Shown here piece by piece: positions 1-11,763 of a DNA stretch of 64,000 nucleotides. Made by a program: the position numbers and the translations under genes. This DNA is from Diprion similis. Lineage: Eukaryota > Arthropoda > Insecta > Hymenoptera > Diprionidae. The stretch's first letter is position 1, and every line of letters begins with the position of its first letter. Location: positions 1,984,001 through 2,048,000 of the forward strand of contig NC_060105.1 of assembly GCF_021155765.1 (NCBI RefSeq), in the 5' to 3' direction. The notes under the pieces were generated by a model, which did not search any database, was not told the origin of the DNA, and worked only from the letters and a program-made list of their open reading frames with translations.

Positions 1-71
1 GAGTACCATTAAATAGTTTGCAAATCTTCGACATGATTTTGTACATCGCTGTCGTGGAAATTTGATCCTAC

Positions 72-2576
72 CACACGGTTCCTGCTTCCACGGCCTTTGC
101 GTACTCAAGGGCAACATCAATGTTCTTGGTGAAGACACCGGCTGCCAGGCCATAATTAGTCTCATTTGACCTTTGGATAACCTCTTCGAGAGTGTCGAAT
201 TTGAAAATGGACTGCACCGGTCCAAATATCTGTAAAACGTAAAATTACAATTAAAAATCAGCCAGATTTTACCGAAATCACGAATTAGACTTACTTCTTC
301 CTTGGCGATTCGCATGTTGTCAGTTACGTTCGAGAACACGGTGGGCTCGATGAAATACCCGTTTGATTTTATCCGTTTTCCACCAGTTTCCAGTTTCGCG
401 CCTTCTTTCTTCGCCGATTCGATCAATCCCATAACCTTGTCAAAAGTCTCCAAGTCAATCTGAAAGCGAATTGCATCAGATAATTCTCGGCAGAGCAACA
501 GCTGTAAGCGTCATCTGTTATTCAGATATTTCACCTACTTGAGGACCTTGCTGACACCCGGGAGTATAAGCGTCTCCAACTTTTGTCGCGGAAGCCACGG
601 CGACGGCTTTCTTTACGAACTTGTCATAAACACCAGACTGAACGAAGACCCTTGACGGTGCTATGCACGTCTGACCAGCGTTGAAGAACAGACTATAAGC
701 ATCTTCTACAGCCGCATCAACTGCATTGAAATGGAAACTGTTAAGTATAAGTAACAAAGACTTGGAAATGCGGATTTTTAACGCCCTCTAACTCACGGTC
801 AGCGTCGTTGAAGATAACAAGAGGACTCTTTCCTCCCAGCTCGAGGGTTACACGTTTCAAATTACTCTCCCCAGCAGCTTGCAATATGATGTGTCCAACC
901 TGTCGATCGACGTTGTTCAAATAGTAAGACAGTGTTTGTTACAATGGTTCAAGTTTCAGGTGACGGGAAATTTTTTGGGCCGAATAATCACCTCTGATGA
1001 ACCGGTGAATGCGACCTTCGCGATGTCAGGGTGGTGGCTGATCGCCGCCCCAGCTGTAGGACCGTAACCTGGAACGACGTTGACGACTCCAGGAGGAAAT
1101 CCGGCCTCCTTGACGAGCTGGGCCAGCCGAATTGAAGTCAGAGGTGTTTGTTCAGCCGGCTTTACGACTAGTGTGCAGCCAGCTGCCAATGCAGGTCCCA
1201 GCTTGAATCCGAACATCAGGATCGGGTAATTCCAGGGGATGATCTGCCCGACGACACCAATCGGTTCCTTCCGCGTTAAAGCGAACGAATTTCCGTCTGC
1301 AGCGAAGCAGTTGTTCACATTATCGTCGAATTTGAATTAATCGAACTTGTTCTAACTTGTTTTTCACATAACTCACCGACGGGAAGAGTCGTTCCGTGAA
1401 TCTTGTCCGCCCAGCCAGCATAATAGCGTACAAAATGAGCTGTCATTGCTGTGAACTGGTACGCCATGAGGAAGGGTTTCCCATTCTCAATTGATTCCAG
1501 GTTTGCTAATTCGTTCACATTTTCTTCGATCAGATCGGCTAGCTGCACAAAAGCAGAAAAAAACCAGCCTTTGTGATATACGATAGTGGATCACATTTGA
1601 TGAATGAGTCACACTGACCGTGTCGCTGGGATACCGACCTTGTAAAGAAGAGCTCCACGGGCTGAGGCATCCATCGATCGCCATACCGATCCCCTGGCGA
1701 AAGCTTTCTTTGCTGCCGCCACTGCCTTGTCTACATCGGCCTATGGGTGAAAAATTGAATGGTTATATTACGCGGAATGACCTATAACGTCGAAGTTAAA
1801 TTCGCGACTTAAATTCAACTCACCTTGTCACCCTCGGCCGTTTGAGCTATTATTTTTCCTGTTGCAGGGTTCAAGACAGGAAATGTCTTACCGCTTACCG
1901 CGTCGACGAATTCATTGTTGATGAAAATCTGTGCAGTTTAATTGAATATGAAACTTTCATAATGTTTAATGAATGCTTAATTATAGATACTGCGATAGCA
2001 TATCACGAAAATAAGATTAACCTCTGACCCGCGCAAGTTGTTTTCCTAAATTTTTAGATCGTCATTTGCATACCATACAACGATTACGAAGGATGATAAT
2101 CATCTGGAGAACTAATATAATAAATCGTCATCGGGAGAAGGCAAATCCAGTAAAGTATACTTTTTTTCATAGTATACATATTATTATAGGTTGATTGATA
2201 TTAAACAGAGGAAAATTACTGTTTGTCGAAAAAGTTTGATTTTGCAGCCAGGAGAATGCTATTTGAAAATCTGAGAAAATCTATGATTTTAATTATTCAG
2301 CTGATGAAAATAATTGCATATATTAATCATGTAGGTGTGTGGAAAATCATAGCGCAGTATGCTTTTCTAATTTTTTTCATCCCGTTGAAACTTCGCCGCC
2401 ATCCAAAAATTATTCTATTTGTAAGCTACGAGCAACGATTTAGATTTGTATTTATAGAAAAACTTTCATATTACTTCCGCTAGTTTTCCACTATTGTAAA
2501 AAATGTGATATCGCACCTTGGTGTAGTTTATTTTTGTGTTTGGGTTCCCCTTCGGTGGATCAAGTGGGCCGGACAT
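72..2576 (-). CDS. Aldh: Aldehyde dehydrogenase (ALDH1/2-like), copy A, 3'-truncated by window edge
   Basis: NAD(P)+-dependent oxidation of aldehydes to carboxylic acids, probably cytosolic because no mitochondrial presequence is seen. Exons (minus strand, 5' to 3'): 2517-2576, 1824-1928, 1639-1740, 1377-1542, 992-1296, 797-899, 539-720, 295-459, 72-229. All junctions keep frame and give 448 residues. The last two exons found in copies B and C must lie left of base 1; bases 1-71 are intron. Family motifs seen: PWNYP, FTGSSE, the glutamate motif LELGGKSP, and the catalytic cysteine in GQTCIAPSR (about Cys299). The first exon encodes 20 residues ([20 protein letters not shown]) against 14 in B and C. 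The start ATG at 2574-2576 is the only one that splices in frame to the second exon. Exon 7 is one codon shorter than in B and C. A is clearly more diverged from B and C than they are from each other. Confidence 0.93.
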
Positions 2577-3552
2577 GTTTGTAGAGATGGTTACGCAGAC
2601 GTTCGAAAATCACTAAATGCTCGCGAGTCCGGGTTCTTGTTTTAAAGCCTCGGTGTTTGGTAAGTCGAATTTGATCTCGTGCACTTTATCTCTGGCACTT
2701 CTATCAGAGTGCTAAATAGCGTCCGTACATTTCGCATTAGTTTCATTATCTCTTAAATTGACCATTAATTTGAAAAAATAATTAAACAATAAGATGTCGA
2801 ATACAGTTTTTGTGGATTTTGTTTTAAAATCCTAAATTTTATCTAATGTTTCATGAAACTCGATTACACAGGTAGGTACATAAATCCATGAATTATTAGG
2901 AAAAAACCGTTGACAAAAGAAAAGAATTGTCTTGACCATCATTCTGTGATAAATTATTTCGCACGAAAGTTGATCTCCAGAGTTATCAGTAGTTGAGTTA
3001 TTATTTCCACGGTCCGGGAGTCATGTTACGTAAATGTTTGCCTTATTGTAAACTAGCCATAATTATCACAAACGACATTGCTAAAATATGTGGCTTGCAT
3101 CACCGAGTGAATGTCGTCATATAGATTAGTATAGATAGACTCTGGTTTTGATTTTGTGCTTTGACAAGCTGCAGCTAGGATCTTTGGAAACAATTTGTTT
3201 TACGATATCCTTCGATAAAATCTTTCGGAGAGCTGTATAATGAATCCAATTACTATTGCAAGCGTTTTAAGAAGTACTCACATAACACAGTTTATCGAAA
3301 AATTCTAGAAAATTTGGATCGTATTGATAGAATAATTCAGTCTAGGTTAATAAGCTCGAGACTTATTTCTAAACGTTAAGTTTTAGTTTTTATTGTTCAT
3401 TATTGAGAAGTACAAAGATTGTTACAAAGTATACATCGATTTTCATGGAGTAGTAATTAGTGTAGACTGTAGATCGATTACTACTATAACCCACTTTTAT
3501 TATTATTCTGGGTAAGTCTTTTTCTTAGGTGTATCTGCGACGTTGGGTAAGC
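2577..3552. other. Intergenic spacer between ALDH copies A and B
   Basis: Holds the 5' flank of copy A and the 3' flank of copy B, both transcribed leftwards. AT-rich. I see no coding exon, RNA gene or repeat here. Confidence 0.7.
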
Positions 3553-6500
3553 TTAATGGTTCGAGGGTAGTTTGATCGAGATGGTTTTGGTCTCGAGATA
3601 GTTGTTCAAGGCGTCTTCACCCCTGAAACATACAAATGAGTTACAGTAGTGCCATCTAGCGTATTAGCTCAGTCTCAAAATTTAGTAACTTGAATGACTT
3701 ACATTTCCCGTCCAATGCCAGATTCCTTGTAACCACCAAAAGGCGCTTGCGGTCCCAAAGCGCCCCACTGGTTCACCCTGAGAACATGATCGTTAATAAA
3801 TTTTTCCCAAAGACCTTCAATCCGTTGGGCTTCAGATTTTGTTTCTACTTACCACACGACACCGGACTCTATGGCCTTGGAAAACTCTAGTGCGGTTTCG
3901 ATGTTCTTAGTGTAAACACCGGCTGCCAATCCGTAATTGGTGTTGTTTGCTCTTTGGATCACCTCCTCCAGGGTATCAAACTTGAAGATTGGTTGTACCG
4001 GTCCAAAGATCTGCAGATCATTACGTCGCAAATTGTATGAAATCGGTTTACCGATTGGTAATTGATCATTGTTTCAGCCTCACCTCTTCCTTGGCGATTC
4101 TCATATTGTCAGTGACGTCTGAGAACACGGTAGGCTGGACGAAGAAGCCAACTTTACCAAGCCGACTTCCGCCAGTTTGCAATTTCGCGCCTTGTTTCTT
4201 GCCAGATTCGATCAGATCCAAAATCTTCTCGAAGCTTTTCCCGTCGATCTAAAATTACATTGCAATTAACTTCTTTATCAATTTGCTATCGTGACATGAG
4301 GTACGTGGGACTTTTTTTTTTGTAGTTTTCATTATCGCGGGTAACGATCTTTCCCTATCTAAATTCTATTAGCTCACCTGAGGACCAGTCTGTACATTTG
4401 GTTCAAAGGCATCGCCAACTTTTCTCGCTACAGCCAAAGCTGTCGATTTCTTAACGAACTCTTCGTAAATTCCAGACTGCACGAAGACTCGCGTTGGTGC
4501 ACAACAGGTTTGCCCAGCATTTTGGAACAGATTATCGTGGGCAACTTTTACGGCCTCGTCAACTGTGAAAAAAATGTAATTTTACCTCTGCAATCGTTTG
4601 ATTGAAACAATTGTTCAGGAGCCTCCAATGGCTTTTAAATATTTTATTTTATTTCACCGACTCGTGTTGTTAATCAGAATATTAAAATTGCTGTTAGTTG
4701 ACCGTTTTCATCTATTCCAGGTCATCTACCAGCGGTATAAAACAGGTTTAACCGGTATATTTTGAATGCCCTAAGACTGCGGAATAACATGCTTATGAAA
4801 TGTGTGCTCACGGTCAGCGTCGTTGAAAATAACAAAGGGACTTTTTCCTCCCAACTCCAGCGTGACGCGTTTCAGATTCGTTTTTCCCGCGGCTTGCATG
4901 ATGATGTGACCAACCTGTTGAGACGATAATTTTTGAAACGGAAATTTTAACGCTTGAAATGATATTGTGCTGTGCAAAGTGCAACCGATAGTCTTACCGC
5001 CCGGATCATGAGCGAGCAAAACGAAGGATTACCTCAGTAGATCCGGTGAATGCAACCTTGCCGACGTCGGAATGTTCGGTAATCGCGGCTCCAGCAGTGG
5101 GACCAAAACCTGGAACAACGTTGAGGACTCCGGGAGGAAATCCGGCCTCCTTGACAAGACTTGCAACTCGAAGAGCGGTCAGAGGCGTTTGTTCGGCTGG
5201 TTTCAACACTACCGTGCAACCAGTTGCCAATGCCGGCCCGAGCTTGAGTCCAATCATAATCATCGGGTAGTTCCATGGGGTGATTTGACCGACTACACCG
5301 ATCGGCTCTTTCCTCGTTAAGGTGAATGAGTTTCCGTCTGTTTCGGAACCAGCAATCGCGACGATTAGTTCAATTCAAATTCAGATCAAGTTTAGAAAAC
5401 TTACCAGCGGGGATGGTGCTCCCCTGGATCTTGTCGGCCCAGCCGGCGTAGTAACGGAGAAAAGCAGCACAACCGTGGACTTCCCCGTAGGCTTCCTTGT
5501 AAGGTTTTCCATTATCGATCGACTCCAAGCTGGCCAACTCGTCGACGTTTTTGATGATCAAATCGGCTAACTGTCGAGCAAACAGAACGTGTCATGTAAG
5601 GTCAGTTACGAAAGTAGGCCATAGTGAACGGAAAAAGAATCAACCTTGTTCAATAGATTTCCACGCGCCGAAGCATCTAAACTTCTCCAAGCGGAACCTC
5701 GAGCGAATGCCTTTTTGGCTGCTGCAACCGCTTTGTCAACGTCGATCTGTAGAATTTATAAGGTACTTAGAGTTAATATGGGGCGGCTGTCGTTTTTATC
5801 TTACGTTTGTAGAAGGTTATGCATTGAAAAATAAAACGATGTTCAACTTATAGGACTATAGTGTAATAGCAGAAATGGTTTTGCGAATTAGATACTGAAA
5901 GAAGATGTTTGCACACTTCTTAGTATCGAACAAATTTTTACCTTGTCAGCTTCGGCTATGTCGGCAATTTTCTCTCCACTTGCTGGATTAATGGTGGCAA
6001 ATTTCTTGCCACTCACTGCGGGGACCCATTCATTATTGATGAATAGCTGTAAATATTTTAGACAGTCAATGTTAGAACTTTGATTATCTCTCCAACTGAT
6101 CTTGAATTATTTTAACTCCATTTTTACGTTGACGAAAGTTGAAATTCTTCGTCTTTCACCAATTAGATGATAATTATAATAATTTTGCTATCTTATCAAG
6201 AAATTGTATCGACTGATAGCTCTATCCAGTGTATTTTTTAGTTTCTTCGCAGCGCGTACTTACAAGATAACTTTTATCGTCGTATACGCCTACTAAAATC
6301 ACACCGCTGCTGTAGTGATAGTCGGTAGGAAAATAACAAAATATGATAGGAAGTTCGTTTCTTAATACGTTCTGGGCTTCTATTATTCGCGTATACTGTT
6401 ATAGAGTTGGAGTTTATTTTGTATAAAATTTCACACGACTTGGAGCACAACCGAAAATTTTCTTGATTCAATTTCCGTCTTAATACGTATTCGTACAAGA

Positions 6501-7098
6501 TTTGCATCAAGCGTTATAAAGTTGGCACAAATTTTTTTATTCGGAGTGAAATATGTGTCAATTTCTTTGTAAAAATTAACTTTTTCTTTAGATAGTCACC
6601 ATTCGTTTAATTTTTTAAATATTCTTTCACTTTAGTTCTGACCAAATGACTTTTTCATTGATCAAGAAAATTGTTTTTATTCCTGCTTTCCGATGATTGG
6701 GAGCACTGTAATCTGTTTTTTTTTCTCACAACCATATTTAGAGGTGCATACCTTTTTTAATAAAAATTTTTTTTATAAGTCTTGAAACATCAATATAAAG
6801 AGTAAAAAAAAAAAAAAAAAAATAGATACTAAAAATATATACCGATATTTTTTTTTAATCAAGCCCGAAAAACGGCCGCAATTTAAATTTGTAGATTAGA
6901 AAGATTCCCCTTAAGGGGGGACTACACTGAAATATTGACAATAGCGAGTTTTTGATTTCTGAAACGTCTAAAAAAGATGTGAAAACTCGATATTACTGAA
7001 ATTTCACCAAAGTCATCCCTTAAAATTACGGTTGAAAATTCAAATTGTAAATCTACCTGGGTGTAAGTCACAGGTTGCTTCGCATTCGGCTTCGCCAT
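3553..7098 (-). CDS. Aldh: Aldehyde dehydrogenase (ALDH1/2-like), copy B, complete
   Basis: Complete 491-residue enzyme in 11 coding exons: 7057-7098, 5942-6046, 5645-5746, 5405-5570, 5033-5337, 4812-4914, 4378-4562, 4084-4248, 3853-4010, 3703-3777, 3553-3622. Total coding length is a multiple of three. Landmarks: PWNYP, FTGSTE (to residue 240), catalytic Glu260 in LELGGKSP, catalytic Cys294 in [26 protein letters not shown] and a C-terminal [14 protein letters not shown]. Length and motifs fit the cytosolic ALDH1 type (about 490-500 residues). The N-terminus [14 protein letters not shown] has no transit-peptide character. The donor after exon 3 is the weak GTTGAT. Intron 1 (6047-7056) is about 1 kb, AT-rich, with homopolymer runs and no other feature seen. 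Substrate cannot be told from sequence; retinal, lipid-peroxidation aldehydes or pheromone aldehydes are all possible for this class. Confidence 0.96.
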
Positions 7099-8668
7099 TT
7101 TCGTGGTAAGAATTGATCTCTGGCAACGTCGCTTACCGGCAGTTCAGACTCTTCTGATCTTGAAACAGAGAACTGATTGTTTGCCGAGGATTTACGCGTC
7201 GAAGTTGGTAGTCGAGATGTGTTGGTGAGACGTTCTCTCGACAATGTACCTCCATATTATCTCTTATGTATTTGTTCCAACCGAGATTACTAGCCAATGC
7301 GAGCGGCAGTATCGTATCAAAGAAATCATAGATATAGCAACTGCTAATCTGTGGTAGAATAATATATGAAGAAAAATTGTCGACTACAGAAAAAGTTTCA
7401 CATCTGTATCATAATACCGGGCGTGGACTCGTCGTATTTTAGTTTCTACGCTATCTTGTAGCAAATTTCTCTACAGTTAGTGTCGGGCATGAGGACTGCT
7501 TCATGAAATTTAAACTTTAACTTTCCAGGTCATGTACAGATTGAATTGACTTCGAAGAATTTCGCATGGATTTCAGATTGCCAAGGCGATAATGATTATG
7601 GTACATTACATAAGTCTGTGTATTCTGTAGCGTCAGTAAAAATTCTGCAATTCATCGTTTGAATGGTTAGAGCTAAATGGTAGCAATAATTTCGAGGTCT
7701 GCGGAATTGCGCTTTTTACTATTACTGATGCCGCTCTCGCTCTCGTATGACCTTGAAATAGCATAATGACCATTTTCTCGTATGTGGAAGGCTGAGAACT
7801 TTTAGGGAGAGAATACTTCATTTATTTGGTAATATCATATCTCTTGCAATGCACCCGGCTATATTTAGAAACTAAGATAAACGGTCCAAGCTTAGCTCAA
7901 ATACTTAAAAGTTAAGAAGAGAACGAAAACAGACTGTAAGTGCCTGTAACCACAAATTAAACACAAAATTGAAGAAAAACGGGTTTTCCTTCACTGCATT
8001 GTTATTTATCGCTTGAATTCGTCTGCGGGTTTTTTAATGGAAATTTCACTCGATTTCAACTCTGTTCGTCGATTATTTCTTATCGCTTTCTTTAAAAACG
8101 CATAAATAACTCGAGACAATTATAGCGTCTTGGAAAATTTCCAAACAACTGATCTTACTTCGTCTTATCCCCCGTAATAGCGATATGAAATAAATGATCA
8201 TAAATAATTGCACATTAACATTACATTGTGTTACGTGCGTATTTCTTTGAACTAATAACTTTCAGTTTCTGCTTGGATGAATACTTTCTGCATCTACGCA
8301 TTTGATGAAATGTTCGGAACCTGAAATTGTATACTTCAAAAGGGAAATGTGGGTAAGTATTATTTCTAGACAAGTAATATCATCTTTAATTTTTATTTAA
8401 AAGATATATTTCGCATAATATTTCACTGACAATTAGTATGAAATCGAAATCACCAAATATTATACATTAGCTAGTACATAGTAGATATGTTACTCTAGAC
8501 TGTGGGTTGAAAACTAGCATAAAGTTCAGAATTTAGGAAATATCACGTGTCGCTCTACTTCTAATTACATTCCAAACGGTGTAGTACAATGACCTAAGTA
8601 GAAAAAAATTGAAGTCTGGCGATATGGAAGTTATTCTCTATCGGATATGTCATCAACGTTGGAACAGC
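7099..8668. other. Intergenic spacer between ALDH copies B and C
   Basis: 5' flank and promoter side of copy B followed by the 3' flank of copy C. AT-rich and unique-looking. The short open frames in it have no splice context or recognisable protein. No RNA gene seen. Confidence 0.7.
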
Positions 8669-11600
8669 TCAATTATTCGAGGGTAGTTTAATTGAGATGG
8701 TCTTGGTCTCGAGATAGTTGCTCAAAGCTTCTTCACCCCTGGAACATACGAATGTGTTATACTTGCGCGTTTGAGCATCATTAGCTACTTTCAAGTTAGG
8801 TAAATCGGTTGACTTACATTTCCCTTCCGATGCCAGATTCTTTGTAGCCGCCAAAAGGCGCTTGCGGTCCCAAAGCGCCCCATTGGTTCACCCTGAGAAT
8901 ATGATCGTGCCACTCGTTAATAAATTTCTTCTAAATGCTCTCAATCCATTCATCTTTAGATTGTCTCTACTCACCACACGACACCGGCTTCTATGGCCTT
9001 GGAAAACTCTAGTGCGGTTTCGATGTTCTTAGTGCAGACACCGGCTACTAATCCGTATTTGGTGTTGTTCGCTCTTTGGATCACCTCCTCCAGGGTATCA
9101 AACTTGAAGATTGGTTGTACCGGTCCAAAGATCTGCAGATCATTACGTCGCGAATTGTATGAAATCGGTTTACTGATTGGTAATTGATCATGGTTTCAGC
9201 CTCACCTCTTCCTTGGCGATTCTCATATTGTCAGTGACGTCTGAGAACACGGTAGGCTGGACGAAGAAGCCAACTTTACCAAGCCGACTTCCGCCAGTTT
9301 GCAATTTCGCGCCTTGTTTCTTGCCAGATTCGATCAGAGCCAGAATCTTCTCCAAGCTTGCCATGTCGATCTAAAATTGCACTGCAATTACATGTTTCGC
9401 CAATTTGCTATCGTAACATCATGTAGATAGAACTTATTTTTATAGTTCTCATTATCTTTATTCTAATCGCTCACCTGAGGACCATTCTGTACATTTGGAT
9501 CAAAGGCATCGCCAACTTTTCTCGCCTGAGCCAAAGCTGTCGATTTCTTAACAAACTCGTCGTAAATTCCAGCCTGTACGAAGACTCGCGTTGGTGCGAG
9601 ACAAGTTTGCCCAGAGTTTGAAAATAAATTATCATGAGCGACTTGTACGGCCTCATCAACTGCAGGAAAATAATGTTATATGTAGCATTGCGCAGCTGTG
9701 AACCGTCACAATAATGATGTTGAATGCGCTGAGCAATGTAACGAGTAATTGGAAAATGCTTCATTGTTACTCACGGTCAGCGTCGTTAAAAATAACAAAG
9801 GGACTTTTTCCTCCCAACTCCAGCGTGACGCGTTTCAGATTCGTTTTTCCCGCGGCTTGCATGATGATGTGACCAACCTGTTGAAACGATAATTTTTGAA
9901 ACTGAAATTTTAACGCTTGAAATGATATTGTGCTGTGCAAAGAGCAACCGATAGTCTTACCGCCCGGATCATCAGCGAGAAAAACGAAGGATTACCTCAG
10001 TAGATCCGGTGAATGCAACCTTGGCGACGTCGGGATGCTCGGTAATCACGGCTCCAGCAGTGGAACCAAAACCTGGAACAACGTTGAGGACTCCGGGAGG
10101 AAATCCGGCCTCCTTAACAAGACTTGCAACTCGAAGAGCGGTGAGAGGCGTTTGTTCGGCTGGTTTCAACACTATCGTGCAACCAGCTGCCAATGCCGGC
10201 CCGATCTTCATTCCCATCATAATTATGGGGTAGTTCCATGGGGTGATCTGACCGACGACGCCGATCGGTTCCTTCCTCGTCATGGCCAATGCTTTTCCGT
10301 CTATAATGAAACCAATAATTACGACTGTCATGAGATGTTTTTAGGGGAAGATTCTAATTATCAAATCCTGAAAACTTGCCGACGGGGATTGTTTTCCCGT
10401 GGATCTTATCAGGCCAGCCGGCATAATAGCGGATAATAGCAGAACAGGCATGAACTTCCGCGTAAGCGTTAGCGAAGGGCTTTCCATTGTCCAGCGATTC
10501 CAGGTTGGCCAATTCATCGTCATTTTCGTTGATAAGATCAGCCAACTGTGGAACAAGGCAAAAAACGCAGATTGTAACATCGATCGGTCACAAAATTAAG
10601 TATAGTATTATCTTACGTCAAAAATTTTTAGGGAAATTAACCTTGTGTAAGAGATTTCCACGGGCTGAAGGATCTAAGCTCCTCCAGGCTGAACCTCGAG
10701 AAAATGCTTTCTTAGCTGCTGCAACCGCTTTATTGACGTCCACCTTTGAAAATTAAATACTCGATTCAAGATCATTTACACAAGGATCAAGAATCAGCAG
10801 CCTGTTTTTCTCAAACTATTACGTAATATGAAAGAAAAAGACTTCCCGTGTCGAGTGACAGGCATTTTTACCGGTTATGTCTATGCACACAAAAATCGAG
10901 ACGGTCGAAATATTTGTAGTTAGATATCTTTTTTTCATCTTTAATTAATCGTTAGAATAAACACTTACCTCGCCGGCTTCCGCTATATCAGCAATTTTTT
11001 GTCCATTCGCTGGATTGGTGGTGGCAAATTTCTTGCCACTTGTTGCGGGGATCCATTCGTTGTTGATGAATAGCTATAAATTATTTGCCGATGTATGTGC
11101 ACGTACATTAGCTAAGGTCATGATGATCGTGAGATATTTTTAAGCATTACGCAATGTGCCGTACAAAACGTAACTCGTGGTGTAATTTTTCAACGTAATA
11201 CCGATCTTCCACAAGAGAAAAAATACATCAAGTTCAAAAATATATACCTCATCTTTGTATTTTCAAAGTTAAATAAAGCTCATCGTCGCTAATAATCTTC
11301 TTCTTCTTATTGTTTCGGCTTAATTGTCATTGGGGTATAATAATGTGTCAAAATATTTATTCTTTCTCATTTCAAAGTGGATCGATAGGTTTTATTTCTA
11401 TCAGAAAGTCGTCCCGGCTGATCGTCGTAATCGGTTTATCGATCAGCGTCCTATACTTGTAAGTTAAATATTGATTACTAAGTAGTCATTCGTAATCAAA
11501 GAACACTTGAGACACATTGCTGCGATTAGAATTACGCAATGAAATTTCGCAACGTTGTGTACTTTTAATCTCCATTTTCTACACCTAATCACTTCCGAAG

Positions 11601-11763
11601 AACATAGATAGTGGTGTGAACCTCTGTTATGTCAAAAGTCGAATTCGTAATTGCATGATCCGTTATGAATTCCTGAACCACGTACGCGGATGTGAAACAT
11701 AAATTCCCAAATTGAACTCACCTGTGTGTAAGTCACGATTTGTTTCGGATTCGGTTTCGGCAT
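8669..11763 (-). CDS. Aldh: Aldehyde dehydrogenase (ALDH1/2-like), copy C, complete
   Basis: Complete 491-residue paralogue with exactly the same 11-exon plan and exon lengths as copy B: 11722-11763, 10969-11073, 10642-10743, 10380-10545, 9996-10300, 9775-9877, 9475-9659, 9206-9370, 8975-9132, 8818-8892, 8669-8738. N-terminus is [14 protein letters not shown]. Motifs PWNYP, FTGSTE and LELGGKSP are intact; the catalytic loop is GQTCLAPTR, where B has GQTCC and A has GQTCI. The intron after exon 4 (10301-10379) begins with GC, not GT: the coding strand reads CCCGTCG/GCAAGT, and only this split keeps the conserved D-G codons. Identity with B is patchy. Exon 6 and the intron upstream of it, and exon 8, are nearly identical to B, while other introns are unrelated in length and sequence. 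All catalytic residues are present, so the copy is likely active. Confidence 0.96.
10375..10380 (-). promoter_or_regulatory. Non-canonical GC 5' splice site in ALDH copy C
   Basis: The minus strand reads G/GCAAG at this exon 4 donor, whereas copies A and B have G/GTGAG and G/GTAAG at the homologous position. The remaining donor bases match the extended consensus well, which is typical of functional GC-AG introns. Confidence 0.8.

Noticed and set aside
5046..5570. Plus-strand open frames over ALDH copy B
   Set aside because: Antisense of ALDH exons 5 and 4; no independent protein similarity.
9930..10436. 168-codon plus-strand open frame
   Set aside because: Exact antisense shadow of ALDH copy C exons 5 and 4.
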